64,000 bases of DNA from JASGKO01 sp049840595 (GTDB lineage: Bacteria; Verrucomicrobiota; Verrucomicrobiia; Chthoniobacterales; Chthoniobacteraceae), in the NCBI GenBank assembly GCA_049840595.1, contig JASGKO010000039.1, forward strand, positions 257,489 to 321,488. Reading direction: 5' to 3'. The notes below the pieces were generated by a model. It was not told the origin of the DNA. It did no database searches and was given only the letters and a program-made list of their open reading frames with translations. The translations under genes were made by a program, and so were the position numbers. This document shows positions 54,336-63,340 of the stretch, one piece after another; within the stretch, counting starts at the first letter, position 1, and the number at the start of each line of letters is the position of its first letter.

Positions 54336-54360
54336 GCGACGGTCATAGACCGCCGCGACC
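54336..54360. repeat. REP-like palindromic element (family C)
   Basis: GCGACGGTCATAGACCGCCG followed by CGACC; the same core is at 63341-63370 and, in reverse and slightly diverged, at 1937-1962. GCGACGGTC and GACCGCCGC pair around ATA. Confidence 0.8.
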
Positions 54361-54386
54361 GGACGTTGGTTTATCCAGTGCAGCAC

Positions 54387-54437
54387 TTGTTAGTCGAACG
54401 TAAGCATTATGATAATTGTGAAATTTTCATAATTATC
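54387..54437 (+). promoter_or_regulatory. Putative promoter with overlapping operator-like palindrome
   Basis: TTGTTA (54387-54392) and GATAAT (54411-54416), 18 bases apart, resemble a sigma-70-type promoter. GATAATTGTGAAA (54411-54423) and TTTCATAATTATC (54425-54437) form a 27-base palindrome with 12 of 13 pairs that covers the -10 box. The gene starts at 54479. A binding protein is not known. Confidence 0.55.
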
Positions 54438-54478
54438 TGGACAATCTTTCAGAGGTCTGAGATAGGGTCGCCCCCATT

Positions 54479-55602
54479 ATGGGCATCGAACAACTGGAAT
54501 CACGAATCGCACCGGCCGCAGTCTTTACTTACGTGGACGATAACGGGCACAAGGTGACGGTTAAAACTTCGAAGGGAACAGCAGTCGATTTGAGGGCCAT
54601 CTGCTCGGTCAAGAATGGGCATTTGAATCTCATTAATTTCACGCAGAACGGCACGATCGAATCGGAATTTGCCGGATCGGACGTCACGGTGAGCGATGGC
54701 GGGTATGGGCAGGTGAACGTGGGCGTGATCGATGCCACCGGGATTAGCCTCGGGAATGTTACGATCACCGGCTCGCTGGGCGCGATCGACGTCGGCACGG
54801 GAAGCGGCACGGCGATTGCCCTGCTCAAGACCAAGGCGATCAACGGGGATTCGACCAGCTATCCCTCCAGCATCTCGGGGGATGCCACGGCGATTACGGT
54901 GAACGGGGCGATTTCGGGCAATATCTCCGTCAGCGGCACGATTGGCACGCTCACGGCGAACAAGGTGCTGGGTGGCAGCGAGACCAATTCCGGCTACGTG
55001 TCGGCGGGCGATATCGATACGCTGATCGTGAAAAACGGAATCATCGGCGGCAACGGCACGAGCAGCGGCACGGTGGTGGCGACGGGCGAGATCACGACGG
55101 CGACGATCGGTCAATTGCTCGGCGGCGGCGGGGCCAACAGTGCCCGGCTCCAGGCGGCGGATTTCGGAACGATCACGGTGAATCACAATATCAAAGGCGC
55201 GAGCGGCGGGGCCTCGCCGAGATTTACACGAAGTCGGGCAGCTTTACGAAGATCCTGGTCAAGGGCAGTGTGCTGGGCGGGCAGGGAGCGCAGGCTGGCC
55301 GCATCATCCAGACCGGCAACAGCTTCACCGATGGCAGCGTGGTCATCAAAGGCAACCTGCAGGCCGGTTCCGGCAGCGGCGGTGCTTCGGTGAATCTCCA
55401 GGGCAACCTTGGTTCGCTGGCGATCTCGGGCAAGATGGACGCCGCGGGGCAGACCGGCGGCAACTACGCGGGCGCGGTGCTGGCGAAGACGCTCTCCGGC
55501 GCGAACGTGAAGGTGACCGGTGGCTTGCACAACAACGCGATCATCTGGGTGGGTTCGCCGGCTCCGGGAACGCCGTATTACCACGTTTCCGACATTCCGT
55601 AG
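54479..55602 (+). CDS. Surface protein with LESRIAPA N-terminal motif and Gly/Ser/Thr-rich beta repeats, frameshifted
   Basis: MGIEQLESRIAPAAVFTYVD starts the protein. The LESRIAPA motif is the verrucomicrobial counterpart of the LEPR-type leader that marks many surface and secreted repeat proteins. It continues with repeats of a beta-helix look (GVIDATGISLGNVTITGSLG, GAISGNISVSGTIGTLTANK, GGNGTSSGTVVATGEITTAT). A one-base loss near 55210 shifts the frame; the second part resumes GGQGAQAGRIIQTGNSF and ends IWVGSPAPGTPYYHVSDIP. About 373 residues joined. Export is inferred; there is no ordinary signal peptide. Confidence 0.7.
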
Positions 55603-55689
55603 TATTCCAGCGGCGGCTGTCCGCTGGAAGGGGAGGCGCAATTTTTCTGCTGGGCAACATTTTGTTGCCCGCCGATACTGCGCGTTCGC

Positions 55690-57514
55690 ATGAATTTTCT
55701 CGACGAACTCGCCCACCGCATCATTCCCGGAGACGGCGCCATGGGCACGCTGCTCATGGAGGCCGGGGTGCCGCTGGAGCGGTGCTTTGAGGAGCTGTGT
55801 GTGAGCCAGCCGGAGTCGATCCGCCGGGTGCATGAGCAGTATCTGGCGGCCAGGGGCGCGGGTGATCGAGACGAACAGCTTCGGCGCCAATGCGGTGCGG
55901 CTGGAAAAATACGGGCTGGCGGAGCGCGTGCGCGAGATCAATGGCAGCGCGGTGAAGCTGGCGCTGGAATGCGCCAAAGGCCGGGAGGCCTACGTGGCGG
56001 CGAGTGTCGGCCCGCTGGGAATCAGCGCCGATGAGGCGCGGGCGCGGGGGATTGACCGCCGGGCGGTGTATCAGGAGCAGGTAAGCGCGTTGCTCGACGC
56101 CGGGGCGCAGGTGGTCATTTTTGAGACGTTTTTCGACTTTGAAGAACTGGCACTGGCGCTGGAAGTGAAGCAGGCGCTGGACGGGGCGACCCCAGTAATT
56201 TGTTCGCTGGCCAGCAACGACGAAGGGCGGCTGCCCTCGGGGTTGACGGTGATCGAGGCCTTTGCCGACCTGCGGAAGCGCGGGGCGGAGGTGGTGGGGC
56301 TGAACTGTGTGAACGGCCCGCAGGCGATGTTGCGCCTGTTCGAGCGGCTGCCGCTGGAGGGACCGCTCTCGGCTTTCCCGAATGCGGGGCATCCCAAATA
56401 TCACGATGGGCGCTATCTTTACTATACCGAGCCGGATTACTTCGCGCAGGTGGCGCGCAAGCTGGTGGAGCAGGGCGCGCGGTTGATCGGCGGCTGCTGC
56501 GGCTTCGGCCCGGCGCACATCGCCGCGATGGCGAAGGCGCTGGAAGATTTGCAGCCGGTGCGGAGCAAGACGGTGGTGGTGAGCGAAGCGGTGCCGCCGA
56601 AGCAGACGGCGGCCCCCGCGCAGGAAGAGACGAGCATCCTCGAACTGGTGAAGGCCGGGAAGACGGTGATCGTGACCGAGCTCGATCCGCCGAAGACGCT
56701 CGATCTGGAGAAATATTTCGCCGGCGCCCAGGCGCTCACGGCGGCCGGGAGCGACGCGATCACGCTGGCGGACAATTCGCTGGCCATCCTGCGGGTGAGC
56801 AATCTGGCGATCGGCGCGATGCTCAAGGAGCGGTTCGGGATTACGCCGTTGTTGCACATCAGTTGCCGCGACAAGAACCTGCTCGGCCTGCAAAGCGAGC
56901 TGATGGGCATGGCCGCGCTCGGCATGCGCCACGTGCTGCCGCTGACCGGCGACCCGGCCAAGGTGGGCGATCACCCCGGCGCGCAATCGGTGTACGACAT
57001 CAATTCCGTGGAGCTGATGAAGCTGATCACGCGGATGAACGAGGGCTACAACTACAACGGCAAGTCGATCAAACATGCCACGCGGTTCGTCACCGGCTGC
57101 ACCTTCAACCCGAACGTGAAGAACCTCGACGCGCAGGTGGCCCGTCTCGAACGCAAGGTCGCCGCGGGCGCGCAGTATGTGATGACGCAGCCGGTCTTCG
57201 ACATCGCGCAGGTGCCCGCGATGCATGAGCGGGTGAAGCATCTCGGCGTGCCGGTCTTCACCGGCGTGTGGCCGCTGCTCAACGGGCGGCAGGCGGAGTT
57301 TTTGCATAACGAGGTCCCTGGCATCGTGATTCCCGACCGGGTGCGCGAGCAGATGGCGGGCCGGGAAGGCGCGGAAGGCCGCGCCATGGGCGTGGAGCTG
57401 GCGAAGGAGATCTGCCGGGCCGCGCTCGATTGCTTCCCGGGCGTCTATCTCATCACGCCGTTTTTGAATTACGATACGACGGTGGAGCTAGCGCAATTTG
57501 TCCGTCAACGTTGA
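55690..57514 (+). CDS. Bifunctional homocysteine S-methyltransferase / 5,10-methylenetetrahydrofolate reductase, frameshifted
   Basis: The N-terminal domain is a homocysteine/betaine-type methyltransferase: IIPGDGAMGTLLMEAGVPLE and, after an extra A near 55850, GARVIETNSFGANAVRLEKY. The zinc-binding Cys are in VVGLNCVNGPQ and IGGCCGFGP. From about residue 310 a MetF-type FAD domain follows (KTVIVTELDPPKTLDLEKYF, HISCRDKNLLGLQSELMG, ATRFVTGCTFNPN, YVMTQPVFDIAQVPAMHERV, TGVWPLLNGRQAEFLHNE). The two-domain layout is that of Bacillus YitJ, which makes methionine with methyl-THF made in place. All conserved residues are intact beyond the frame error. Confidence 0.88.
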
Positions 57515-57525
57515 TTTCCCCTACC

Positions 57526-58290
57526 GTGCCGAAGTTCACCCGCTCATTCTGGTTTCAGCTCAGCGTCTTTTTGGGCGTGATCGTGGCGGGGGTTTTGGTG
57601 ATGCACCATTTCCCGGTGCTGAAGTGGGTGCTGGACCTGCAGAAGCGCATCGGGGAAATGGAGTGGTACGGGGCGCTGCTCTACCCGGTGTTTCTGGCGG
57701 TGTGCAATTTGTTGCTGCTGCCGGCGGGCGTCCTCTCGGTGGGGAGCGGGCTTTTCTTTGGCCTGTGGTGGGGCTTTTTTTTGGTGTGGTTCGGCACCGT
57801 GCTCGGGGCGGCGGCGGCCTTTGGCATCAGCCGGGCCCTGGGGCGGCAATGGGTGGAAAGGCACCTCTTCAAGCATCGCAAGCTGGCCGCGCTGGATGAG
57901 GCGATCTCCCGCGAGGGCTGGAAGATCATTGTGCTCAGCCAGTTGCATCCGCTCTTTCCCACCAGCCTCATTTTCTATCTCTACGGGGTGACGCGGATGC
58001 GGTTTTGGAATTGCATGCTCTGGATCGCGGTCGGCCAGGCCCCGGGGCGCTTTCTTTACTCCTACTTCGGCACGCTGGCCCAGTACGGCCTCCGCTTTAT
58101 CCAGCACAAAAGCCATCCGCGTCCGCTGGAGTACGTCGTGTGGGGCGGGGGCCTGCTGCTGACCTTCGGCATCACCTTCGCCCTCGGCCGGATTGCCCTG
58201 CGCCTGCTGCGCGAGGTGGCGGACAAGGACCAGGCCGGGGATCGGGCGCCGATGAGCGGGATTGCCGATCTCGACGACGCCTCAAGGTAA
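57526..58290 (+). CDS. TVP38/TMEM64 (DedA-like, VTT domain) membrane protein
   Basis: About 254 residues from the GTG at 57526. FWFQLSVFLGVIVAGVLVMH is the first helix, then WYGALLYPVFLAVCNLLLLP, GSGLFFGLWWGFFLVWFGTV and FGISRALGRQWVERHL: the VTT domain with its re-entrant loops and the FGxxxG-type turn. Helices at the end (VWGGGLLLTFGITFALGRIA) close it. Relatives act as phospholipid scramblases or transporters. The frame is open upstream into the preceding gene, so the GTG is preferred; the two genes are nearly contiguous. Confidence 0.84.
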   Translation: MPKFTRSFWFQLSVFLGVIVAGVLVMHHFPVLKWVLDLQKRIGEMEWYGALLYPVFLAVCNLLLLPAGVLSVGSGLFFGLWWGFFLVWFGTVLGAAAAFGISRALGRQWVERHLFKHRKLAALDEAISREGWKIIVLSQLHPLFPTSLIFYLYGVTRMRFWNCMLWIAVGQAPGRFLYSYFGTLAQYGLRFIQHKSHPRPLEYVVWGGGLLLTFGITFALGRIALRLLREVADKDQAGDRAPMSGIADLDDASR

Positions 58291-58431
58291 AGGGGGAAAG
58301 GAATAAAGGCGGTTGGCCCCGGGATTGCCCGAGCGTGGGGCGTACGGGTTTTCGCTACACGGGGTTTGTAATTTTCCCCCATCCAAAATTTTGACAGCCC
58401 CCCCTCTGGTGCTACTTTCCAGCGTTGCCTT

Positions 58432-58788
58432 ATGATTCATAGGCTGAATGAGTTACTTGATCAGATGGGACGGCCGGCCATTCGACTGGAATATGGGGGG
58501 CCGGAATGCTCGTCCCCTGAACACCACTGCGAAATCTCCGATTGCGGCATGCGCTTTTCGTCGAACTGGCGTTTCGAGCCTGGCACGGAGATGGCCGTCA
58601 CCTGCAACCACTCCCGCTGCCTGAGCTTTTGTGCCGATGGCATCGTCGTCGAGTGCGAGCCGCTGGATCAACGCCAATACCGCACCACGCTTTACTTCCT
58701 GGAAAAACAAAACCCGCCGGAAACGAATTCCAGCGGGTTTTATATTGGTGCCGCGCCAGAGACGCGGCGGGAGGATGGGAAAGTCTAG
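58432..58788 (+). CDS. Hypothetical Cys-rich protein, possibly PilZ-like
   Basis: 118 residues opening MIHRLNELLDQMGRPAIRLE. A stretch CEISDCGMRFSSNWRFEPGT, AVTCNHSRCLSF and VVECEPLDQRQYRTTLYFL has the strand order of a PilZ-type barrel, but without the RxxxR signature, so the similarity is weak. Seven Cys in the first 75 residues could bind metal. The ending is odd: the frame runs through a strong terminator at 58709-58741, so the last 26 residues may not be real. Confidence 0.5.
   Translation: MIHRLNELLDQMGRPAIRLEYGGPECSSPEHHCEISDCGMRFSSNWRFEPGTEMAVTCNHSRCLSFCADGIVVECEPLDQRQYRTTLYFLEKQNPPETNSSGFYIGAAPETRREDGKV
58709..58741 (+). terminator. Intrinsic terminator
   Basis: AAAACCCGC pairs with GCGGGTTTT and an inner GGAA/TTCC extends the stem around ACGAA. 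It lies inside the last part of the open frame 58432-58788. Confidence 0.85.
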
Positions 58789-58845
58789 AGTGAAGCCGCC
58801 GGATCAGCCTGGGCGGACCCAGGCTGGAGACTTCACGGGAAAAAA

Positions 58846-59118
58846 CTAGGCCTTGGCAGCCGTCGCGGCGACGAGCGCCTTCTGGATGCGGCTCTTCGTG
58901 CGGTTGGCGGCGTTCTTGTGGATGCGGCCGGTCTTCACGGCCTTATCGAGGGCCGAGGCGAGCTTCGAGGCTTCGGTCTTGGCCACCGCGACGTCCGTTC
59001 CGATGGCGGAGCGGGTCTTCTTGAGTTGCGATTTCACGCCGGTGAGCACGCGGCGGTTCTTTTCGGTGCGACGAACCGTCTGGCGGGCGCGTTTGGCTGC
59101 GGATTTGGTATTGGCCAT
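58846..59118 (-). CDS. rpsT: 30S ribosomal protein S20
   Basis: A 90-residue basic protein, MANTKSAAKRARQTVRRTEK, then NRRVLTGVKSQLKKTRSAIG, and a C-terminal HKNAANRTKSRIQKALVAAT. The start, the KSAAKR motif, the two long helices and the length all match S20, which binds 16S rRNA early in 30S assembly. It is transcribed toward the previous gene's terminator. Confidence 0.95.
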   Translation of the reverse strand: MANTKSAAKRARQTVRRTEKNRRVLTGVKSQLKKTRSAIGTDVAVAKTEASKLASALDKAVKTGRIHKNAANRTKSRIQKALVAATAAKA

Positions 59119-59263
59119 AAAGTAGCTAGGTCAGTTTTCTTAAAAGGGCCGAAAAAATATCAGGCACACAGGGGATGTCAAGGGATCAGCGATCTTTTTC
59201 TCAGGTCGATTCCTAAAATTTAGCAGTTGTGAATTGGCGCGAACCGCGCAAACTAACCGCCGC

Positions 59264-61072
59264 ATGAGCGAAATCCCCTTTGATCTGAAGTTGCAGCCCG
59301 ACTGGGTAAAAGAGTCCGCTGCGCCCAACCCCTATGCACGCTTCGAGGGCTACGAGGACGACTCGCGGGGAAATTCCGCCCGCCAGGGCAAGTTCCGCAC
59401 GGATGACCGGCGCGGCTTCCGTGGCCAGCCCTCCCGGGGCAACGATTCCCGTGGCCCACGCCGTCCCGGCGGCCCGGGTGGCCCCAGTGGTGGCGGCCGT
59501 CCGCAAGGCGGTGAGCGTCGTGGCGACCAGGGCAACCGCCCGGGGAACCGGGGCGACCACCGTGGAGAAAAGGGACGCCCGCCCTTCCGCGGCGAAGGCA
59601 CCCGCGATTCGCGCGACCAGCAGCGTGGCCCACGCCCGCCGCAAGCTCCTGCCGTGCCGGAAACGCCCGCACCCGTCTTTGTCGAATTTTTGCCCGATGC
59701 CGCCTGCATCACGGCGATCGCCCGCCAGATCAAGGAGACCGGCCACGCCTACCCGCTGTTCGATCTCGCCCGCCTCTTCCTGGCCCGTCCCGAGCGTCAT
59801 CGGGTGAAGATCGTGGCCAACGACGCCACGCAGCCGCTTTTCCAGGCTGGCGAGGGTGGCTCGGTGGCGTTGAACGCCGCCCAGTTGGAGCAGCGCGCCT
59901 TTGCCACTTCCCGCGACCAGTTCTACACCGTCGAGACGCAGCAGACCGAGGAGATCAAGGGCACCTTTACCCGCGTGGCTCGTTGCCGCATCAGTGGCGT
60001 TTTGCTCGGGCCGTCGAATCACCATTCCTATCAGGCGGCGCTACGCCGTCTCTATGATACCCGGTTCAGCCGCCGCATGTCGTTCGAGGAGTTTTCCCGC
60101 AACAACATTGAGAACGTGGACGATCCCGCCGTGGTCGAAGCCTGGAAGGAACAGGCCCGCCAGATCACCGTCTGGAAGACCAAGGACGAGGAAAACCCGC
60201 TCACCTTCAACAGCGAGGCCGACGCCGAGCGTCACTTCCGCGAGCATCATCTCCCGAGCCTGATCCAGCAGAAGACGACGCTGGAAATTTCCGGCGAAGT
60301 CAGCCGCCGCCTCTCCGACCAGCGCCTGGCCAATGCCATTCGCAACGTGTGGGAAAAGCAGCGCGGTTATCCGGGGCAGATGATGTATCACCTGCGCCGC
60401 GCCTTCAACGCGCAGGGCCTGCACGTCTTCAAGCATCGCAAGCAACGCCTGTATGTGACCTCGCACCGCCCGGTCACCTTCAGCGGGGGCAGCGGTCTTT
60501 CCTCGAATATCGCTTCCATCCTCGAGCACATCGCCGCGCATCCGCAGTGCACCCGCGCCGATCTGGCCGCGAAGTTGCTGCCCGAGAATCACGAAGACCC
60601 GGAATTTCCACGCCTCAAGTCCGCCCTCGCGGCCGATTTCCACTGGCTCGTCCAGTCGGGACACCTCATCGAGTTCCAGGATGGCAAGCTCGACCTGCCG
60701 CTTCAGCGCGAAGCTGGCGGCGCCGGTCATTCCGCCAAGGATGAGGCCGATGAGCTCGAAGCGCACGCCGAGCCGGTCGAAGCGTCGGCGGAAGCCGCGG
60801 CTCCGGCCCCTGCGCCCGAAGTGGTGACGGAGGTGACTGCACCCGAAGCCTCTGCGCCCGCAGAAGCAGCGGTGGTGGAACCCCCTGCACCCGAGGCACC
60901 GGTCGAGGCGATTGCTCCCGAGCCGGTGATCGAAGCGGTGGCAACTCCGGTGGTTGAAGAAACGCCAGTTCAGGAAACGCCTGCTCCCGAGGCAGCCGTC
61001 TCGCCCGAGCCTGTCGCCGAGGCAGCCCCCGCTCCAGTCGAGCAGGAGCAGCCGGTCAACCCGACGGCGTAA
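59264..61072 (+). CDS. Large hypothetical protein with Arg/Gly-rich N-terminus and Ala/Pro/Glu-rich C-terminus
   Basis: About 602 residues from the ATG at 59264. After MSEIPFDLKLQPDWVKESAA, residues 40-125 are an Arg/Gly/Asp-rich low-complexity stretch (RRGDQGNRPGNRGDHRGEKG). A conserved middle of about 130-490 follows (SNHHSYQAALRRLYDTRFSR, DVFKHRKQRLYVTSHRPVTF-like region, FHWLVQSGHLIEFQDG). A C-terminal tail of Ala/Pro/Glu/Val repeats ends the protein. The basic start resembles RNA-binding RGG regions and the middle has a winged-helix look; neither is proved. Such proteins occur in Verrucomicrobiota without assigned function. Confidence 0.72.
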   Translation: MSEIPFDLKLQPDWVKESAAPNPYARFEGYEDDSRGNSARQGKFRTDDRRGFRGQPSRGNDSRGPRRPGGPGGPSGGGRPQGGERRGDQGNRPGNRGDHRGEKGRPPFRGEGTRDSRDQQRGPRPPQAPAVPETPAPVFVEFLPDAACITAIARQIKETGHAYPLFDLARLFLARPERHRVKIVANDATQPLFQAGEGGSVALNAAQLEQRAFATSRDQFYTVETQQTEEIKGTFTRVARCRISGVLLGPSNHHSYQAALRRLYDTRFSRRMSFEEFSRNNIENVDDPAVVEAWKEQARQITVWKTKDEENPLTFNSEADAERHFREHHLPSLIQQKTTLEISGEVSRRLSDQRLANAIRNVWEKQRGYPGQMMYHLRRAFNAQGLHVFKHRKQRLYVTSHRPVTFSGGSGLSSNIASILEHIAAHPQCTRADLAAKLLPENHEDPEFPRLKSALAADFHWLVQSGHLIEFQDGKLDLPLQREAGGAGHSAKDEADELEAHAEPVEASAEAAAPAPAPEVVTEVTAPEASAPAEAAVVEPPAPEAPVEAIAPEPVIEAVATPVVEETPVQETPAPEAAVSPEPVAEAAPAPVEQEQPVNPTA

Positions 61073-61097
61073 CGCCTCCCTCCATTCCATTCAAAGC

Positions 61098-61130
61098 AAA
61101 AGGCCCGTCCTCCAAAGGCGGGCCTTTTTT
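61098..61130 (+). terminator. Intrinsic terminator
   Basis: AAAAGGCCCG pairs with CGGGCCTTTT, followed by more T residues, 26 bases after the preceding stop codon. Confidence 0.9.
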
Positions 61131-61160
61131 CATGGGTGCTAAGCGATCCGCCTTCAACTC

Positions 61161-61564
61161 GATGTCATCCCGAGCGGAACGTAGCGGAATCGAGGGCACC
61201 CGTCCTGGTAGCGTGAAGCTTTCCCTGCAAACCAAGCGCTCCTTCCAAAGACGATGTCATCCTGAGCGCAATGGAGCGCAGCGGAATGAAGTCGAACGGA
61301 TCTCTGACTGTTCTGGAGCAGGGGGCGCTTCAATGCGGTAAGAAGCCATCACGCTTTCCCCGCGCAGAACCATTTGAGGCCCCTCGACCCGGCTCGGGGT
61401 GACAATTTTGGGGGAGGGAAGCGTGGATTGCAGATGAAAGTCGCTCGCCCCTATTTCCCGGGCAGGGTGAGCGACGTATCCTGCGGTGCAGTCTTTTGCA
61501 CGTCCCGGAAGTTCGTTTTGGCGAGGCTCCAAAACCGGCGGGCGGGACGCCCACCCTACCCGAG
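61161..61564. repeat. Dispersed intergenic repeat cluster
   Basis: GATGTCATCCCGAGCGGAAC at 61161 and GATGTCATCCTGAGCGCAAT at 61253 start two copies of one unit (with GAGCGCAGCGGAATGAAGTC in the second). CTCGACCCGGCTCGGGGTGA (about 61380) is its inverted end, and CGGCGGGCGGGACGCCCACC (61536-61555) is a small GC palindrome. No gene is present in this 546-base gap between the hypothetical gene and the convergent BsuPI-like gene. Confidence 0.65.
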
Positions 61565-61618
61565 ACGGATTCCGTTTGCGGCACCCTATTCATGGGACCG
61601 CTCTAAAACGCCCGGCGC

Positions 61619-62308
61619 CTACTTCACCGGCGAGATCGTCTTCTCGATCAGCAGATCGGAGTAGCCGACGATGCCCGCGGTCACTTCGTAGAGTTCACCG
61701 GCCTGCAAATCCCGGGTCGGCACGGACATCACATACTCCGCGCGTTCGTTGGGATTGATCGAGACGTAGCTCGGCGTGTTGTCGAAAAGTTGGGTCTCCG
61801 ACCATTGGGCGATCGTCTTGCCAAACTTGTCCGTGATCTTTGCCTCCGCCCGCTGGGTGGTGGCGAATTTCAACTGGGTGAGGTGCCGCCCGCGATTGGT
61901 CAGCCGCAGCGTCACCTTGATCTCACGATTCACCGCGAGCTGCACCGTGGAGGGGTCCAGCGTCATGGAAAGCTGCAAATCCTTCGCGCGCTTGATGTCG
62001 GGGGTGAGGGCTTCGTGCGGTTTCTTTTCGTCGCCCAAGCCAAAAGGATGGAGGACCCAGTGGAAAAAGCCGGGCTTGGGGGTGGATTCCGCGGGAGCAG
62101 GCGCCGGAGCCGGGGCTGGCGTGGCGGCCGGGGCCGGCTTGGCGGGGTGCTCGAAAGGATGGAGCAAACGGTGAATCAGGCTTGGCTTGGGCGTCGCACT
62201 GGGAGCCGCCACGGATGCTGGAGTGGCGGCAGGCTCAACGGCCCGGGCCTGGCTGAAAGTCATCGCCAGCAGGGAGAGGGCAAAAAACGCGGTCAATCTC
62301 ATTGGCAT
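61619..62308 (-). CDS. Secreted BsuPI-like (intracellular proteinase inhibitor) domain protein
   Basis: About 229 residues from the ATG at 62308 (or 62302): MRLTAFFALSLLAMTFSQAR is a signal peptide. A Pro/Ala/Thr-rich linker with PKPSLIHRLLHPFEHP and a second PKPGFFHWVLHPFG copy follows, and then a beta-sandwich: LQLSMTLDPSTVQLAVNREI, LTNRGRHLTQLKFATTQRAE, IAQWSETQLFDNTP and GELYEVTAGIVGYSDLL. That order is the BsuPI fold seen in proteinase-inhibitor-like proteins. A much longer open frame upstream to 62668 has no signal at its start. Confidence 0.75.
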   Translation of the reverse strand: MPMRLTAFFALSLLAMTFSQARAVEPAATPASVAAPSATPKPSLIHRLLHPFEHPAKPAPAATPAPAPAPAPAESTPKPGFFHWVLHPFGLGDEKKPHEALTPDIKRAKDLQLSMTLDPSTVQLAVNREIKVTLRLTNRGRHLTQLKFATTQRAEAKITDKFGKTIAQWSETQLFDNTPSYVSINPNERAEYVMSVPTRDLQAGELYEVTAGIVGYSDLLIEKTISPVK

Positions 62309-62453
62309 TGGATTTAGACGACACCCTTGCCGCATGCAATCGGATTTCCCGCTTCCTGATGGCGAACGGCGGGCGAATCGCGAAAACTGTCGCTTTACTT
62401 GGCGCGCCAGTCCCGTTAATTGCTCAAGCTTCGTTCCTACCTGAAAAAACGCC

Positions 62454-62960
62454 ATGTCCGCCTTCTTTCGCTCCTTGCTCCGCTCCCATCTCTGGCTCCT
62501 CCTGCTGGCCGCGCTTTCCGTCCACAGCTTCGGCATGGCCAAGAAAAAGCTCGAGACCACCGTCCGCTTCTTTACCGAGGCCAATGAACAGGATACCGAG
62601 CGCTTCGCGGAGCCGCTCATCCTGCACAATCCGCCGCGCCAGGCCTTCATTTCCCGCATCCCCGACATCTCCGAGCGCGACGTGGTGGCGATCTACCCCT
62701 TCCAGGCGGCGGATGGCACCTGGGGCTGCGCCTTCAAGCTCGACGAGCACGGCAAGATCGCGCTCAACACGCTCAGCGTCGAGCGCCGCGGCACTTCGAT
62801 CGTCGCTTTTGTCAACATCCGCCAGGTCATTGACATGAAGATCGACCGCATCATCAACGACGGGATCATCGTCATCCAGTTCGGCCTCACTCCGGAGGAA
62901 GTCGATCTCTTGAAGAAGCGCTTCCGCGTGCTCGGGGAGACCGGGAAGAAGAAAAAGTAG
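62454..62960 (+). CDS. Secreted/anchored hypothetical protein
   Basis: 168 residues with a hydrophobic start (SHLWLLLLAALSVHSFGMA) that is a signal peptide or anchor. The rest is KKLETTVRFFTEANEQDTER, ERDVVAIYPFQAADGTWGCA and NIRQVIDMKIDRIINDGIIV, ending in a Lys-rich KKKK tail. Mixed alpha/beta, no family recognised. It is separated from the next small membrane gene by 27 bases and may form a transcript with it. Confidence 0.72.
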   Translation: MSAFFRSLLRSHLWLLLLAALSVHSFGMAKKKLETTVRFFTEANEQDTERFAEPLILHNPPRQAFISRIPDISERDVVAIYPFQAADGTWGCAFKLDEHGKIALNTLSVERRGTSIVAFVNIRQVIDMKIDRIINDGIIVIQFGLTPEEVDLLKKRFRVLGETGKKKK

Positions 62961-62987
62961 GCTGCGCCCCGCATTCAGGACGGTTTT

Positions 62988-63314
62988 ATGGTCTTTGTTT
63001 TCAATCCAATCGGGGCGCTGATCTGTTTTCTTCCGGCGGTTCTGGCTTCTTTCACTTGGGTCTATCTTCCACGAAGCTCCGATATCTGGACGTTAGTGGG
63101 AGCCTGGGCGATCATCGCTTTCGTCTGGGACGTGCTTTATCGGCTGTTTAACCGGGATGAGCATTGGCTCAGTCCCGGGCGGGGAGGGCACCTCTGCTTC
63201 ATTCCCGTCTTTATATTGGCTGCGCTCGCTTTCGGTTGGTATGTGCATCAAGCCCTTACCTTGGGCTTTTGGTTTCCACATGCCACGCCCGATCCGAATG
63301 CCATCCCTCTATAA
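62988..63314 (+). CDS. Small multi-pass membrane protein
   Basis: 108 residues with three likely helices: FNPIGALICFLPAVLASFTW, DIWTLVGAWAIIAFVWDVLY and HLCFIPVFILAALAFGWYVH. Loops carry RRLFNRDEHW-type charge. No family recognised. A REP-like element follows at 63341-63370. Confidence 0.65.
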   Translation: MVFVFNPIGALICFLPAVLASFTWVYLPRSSDIWTLVGAWAIIAFVWDVLYRLFNRDEHWLSPGRGGHLCFIPVFILAALAFGWYVHQALTLGFWFPHATPDPNAIPL

Positions 63315-63340
63315 TCGAACTGCTGGATCTGAATAATAAA

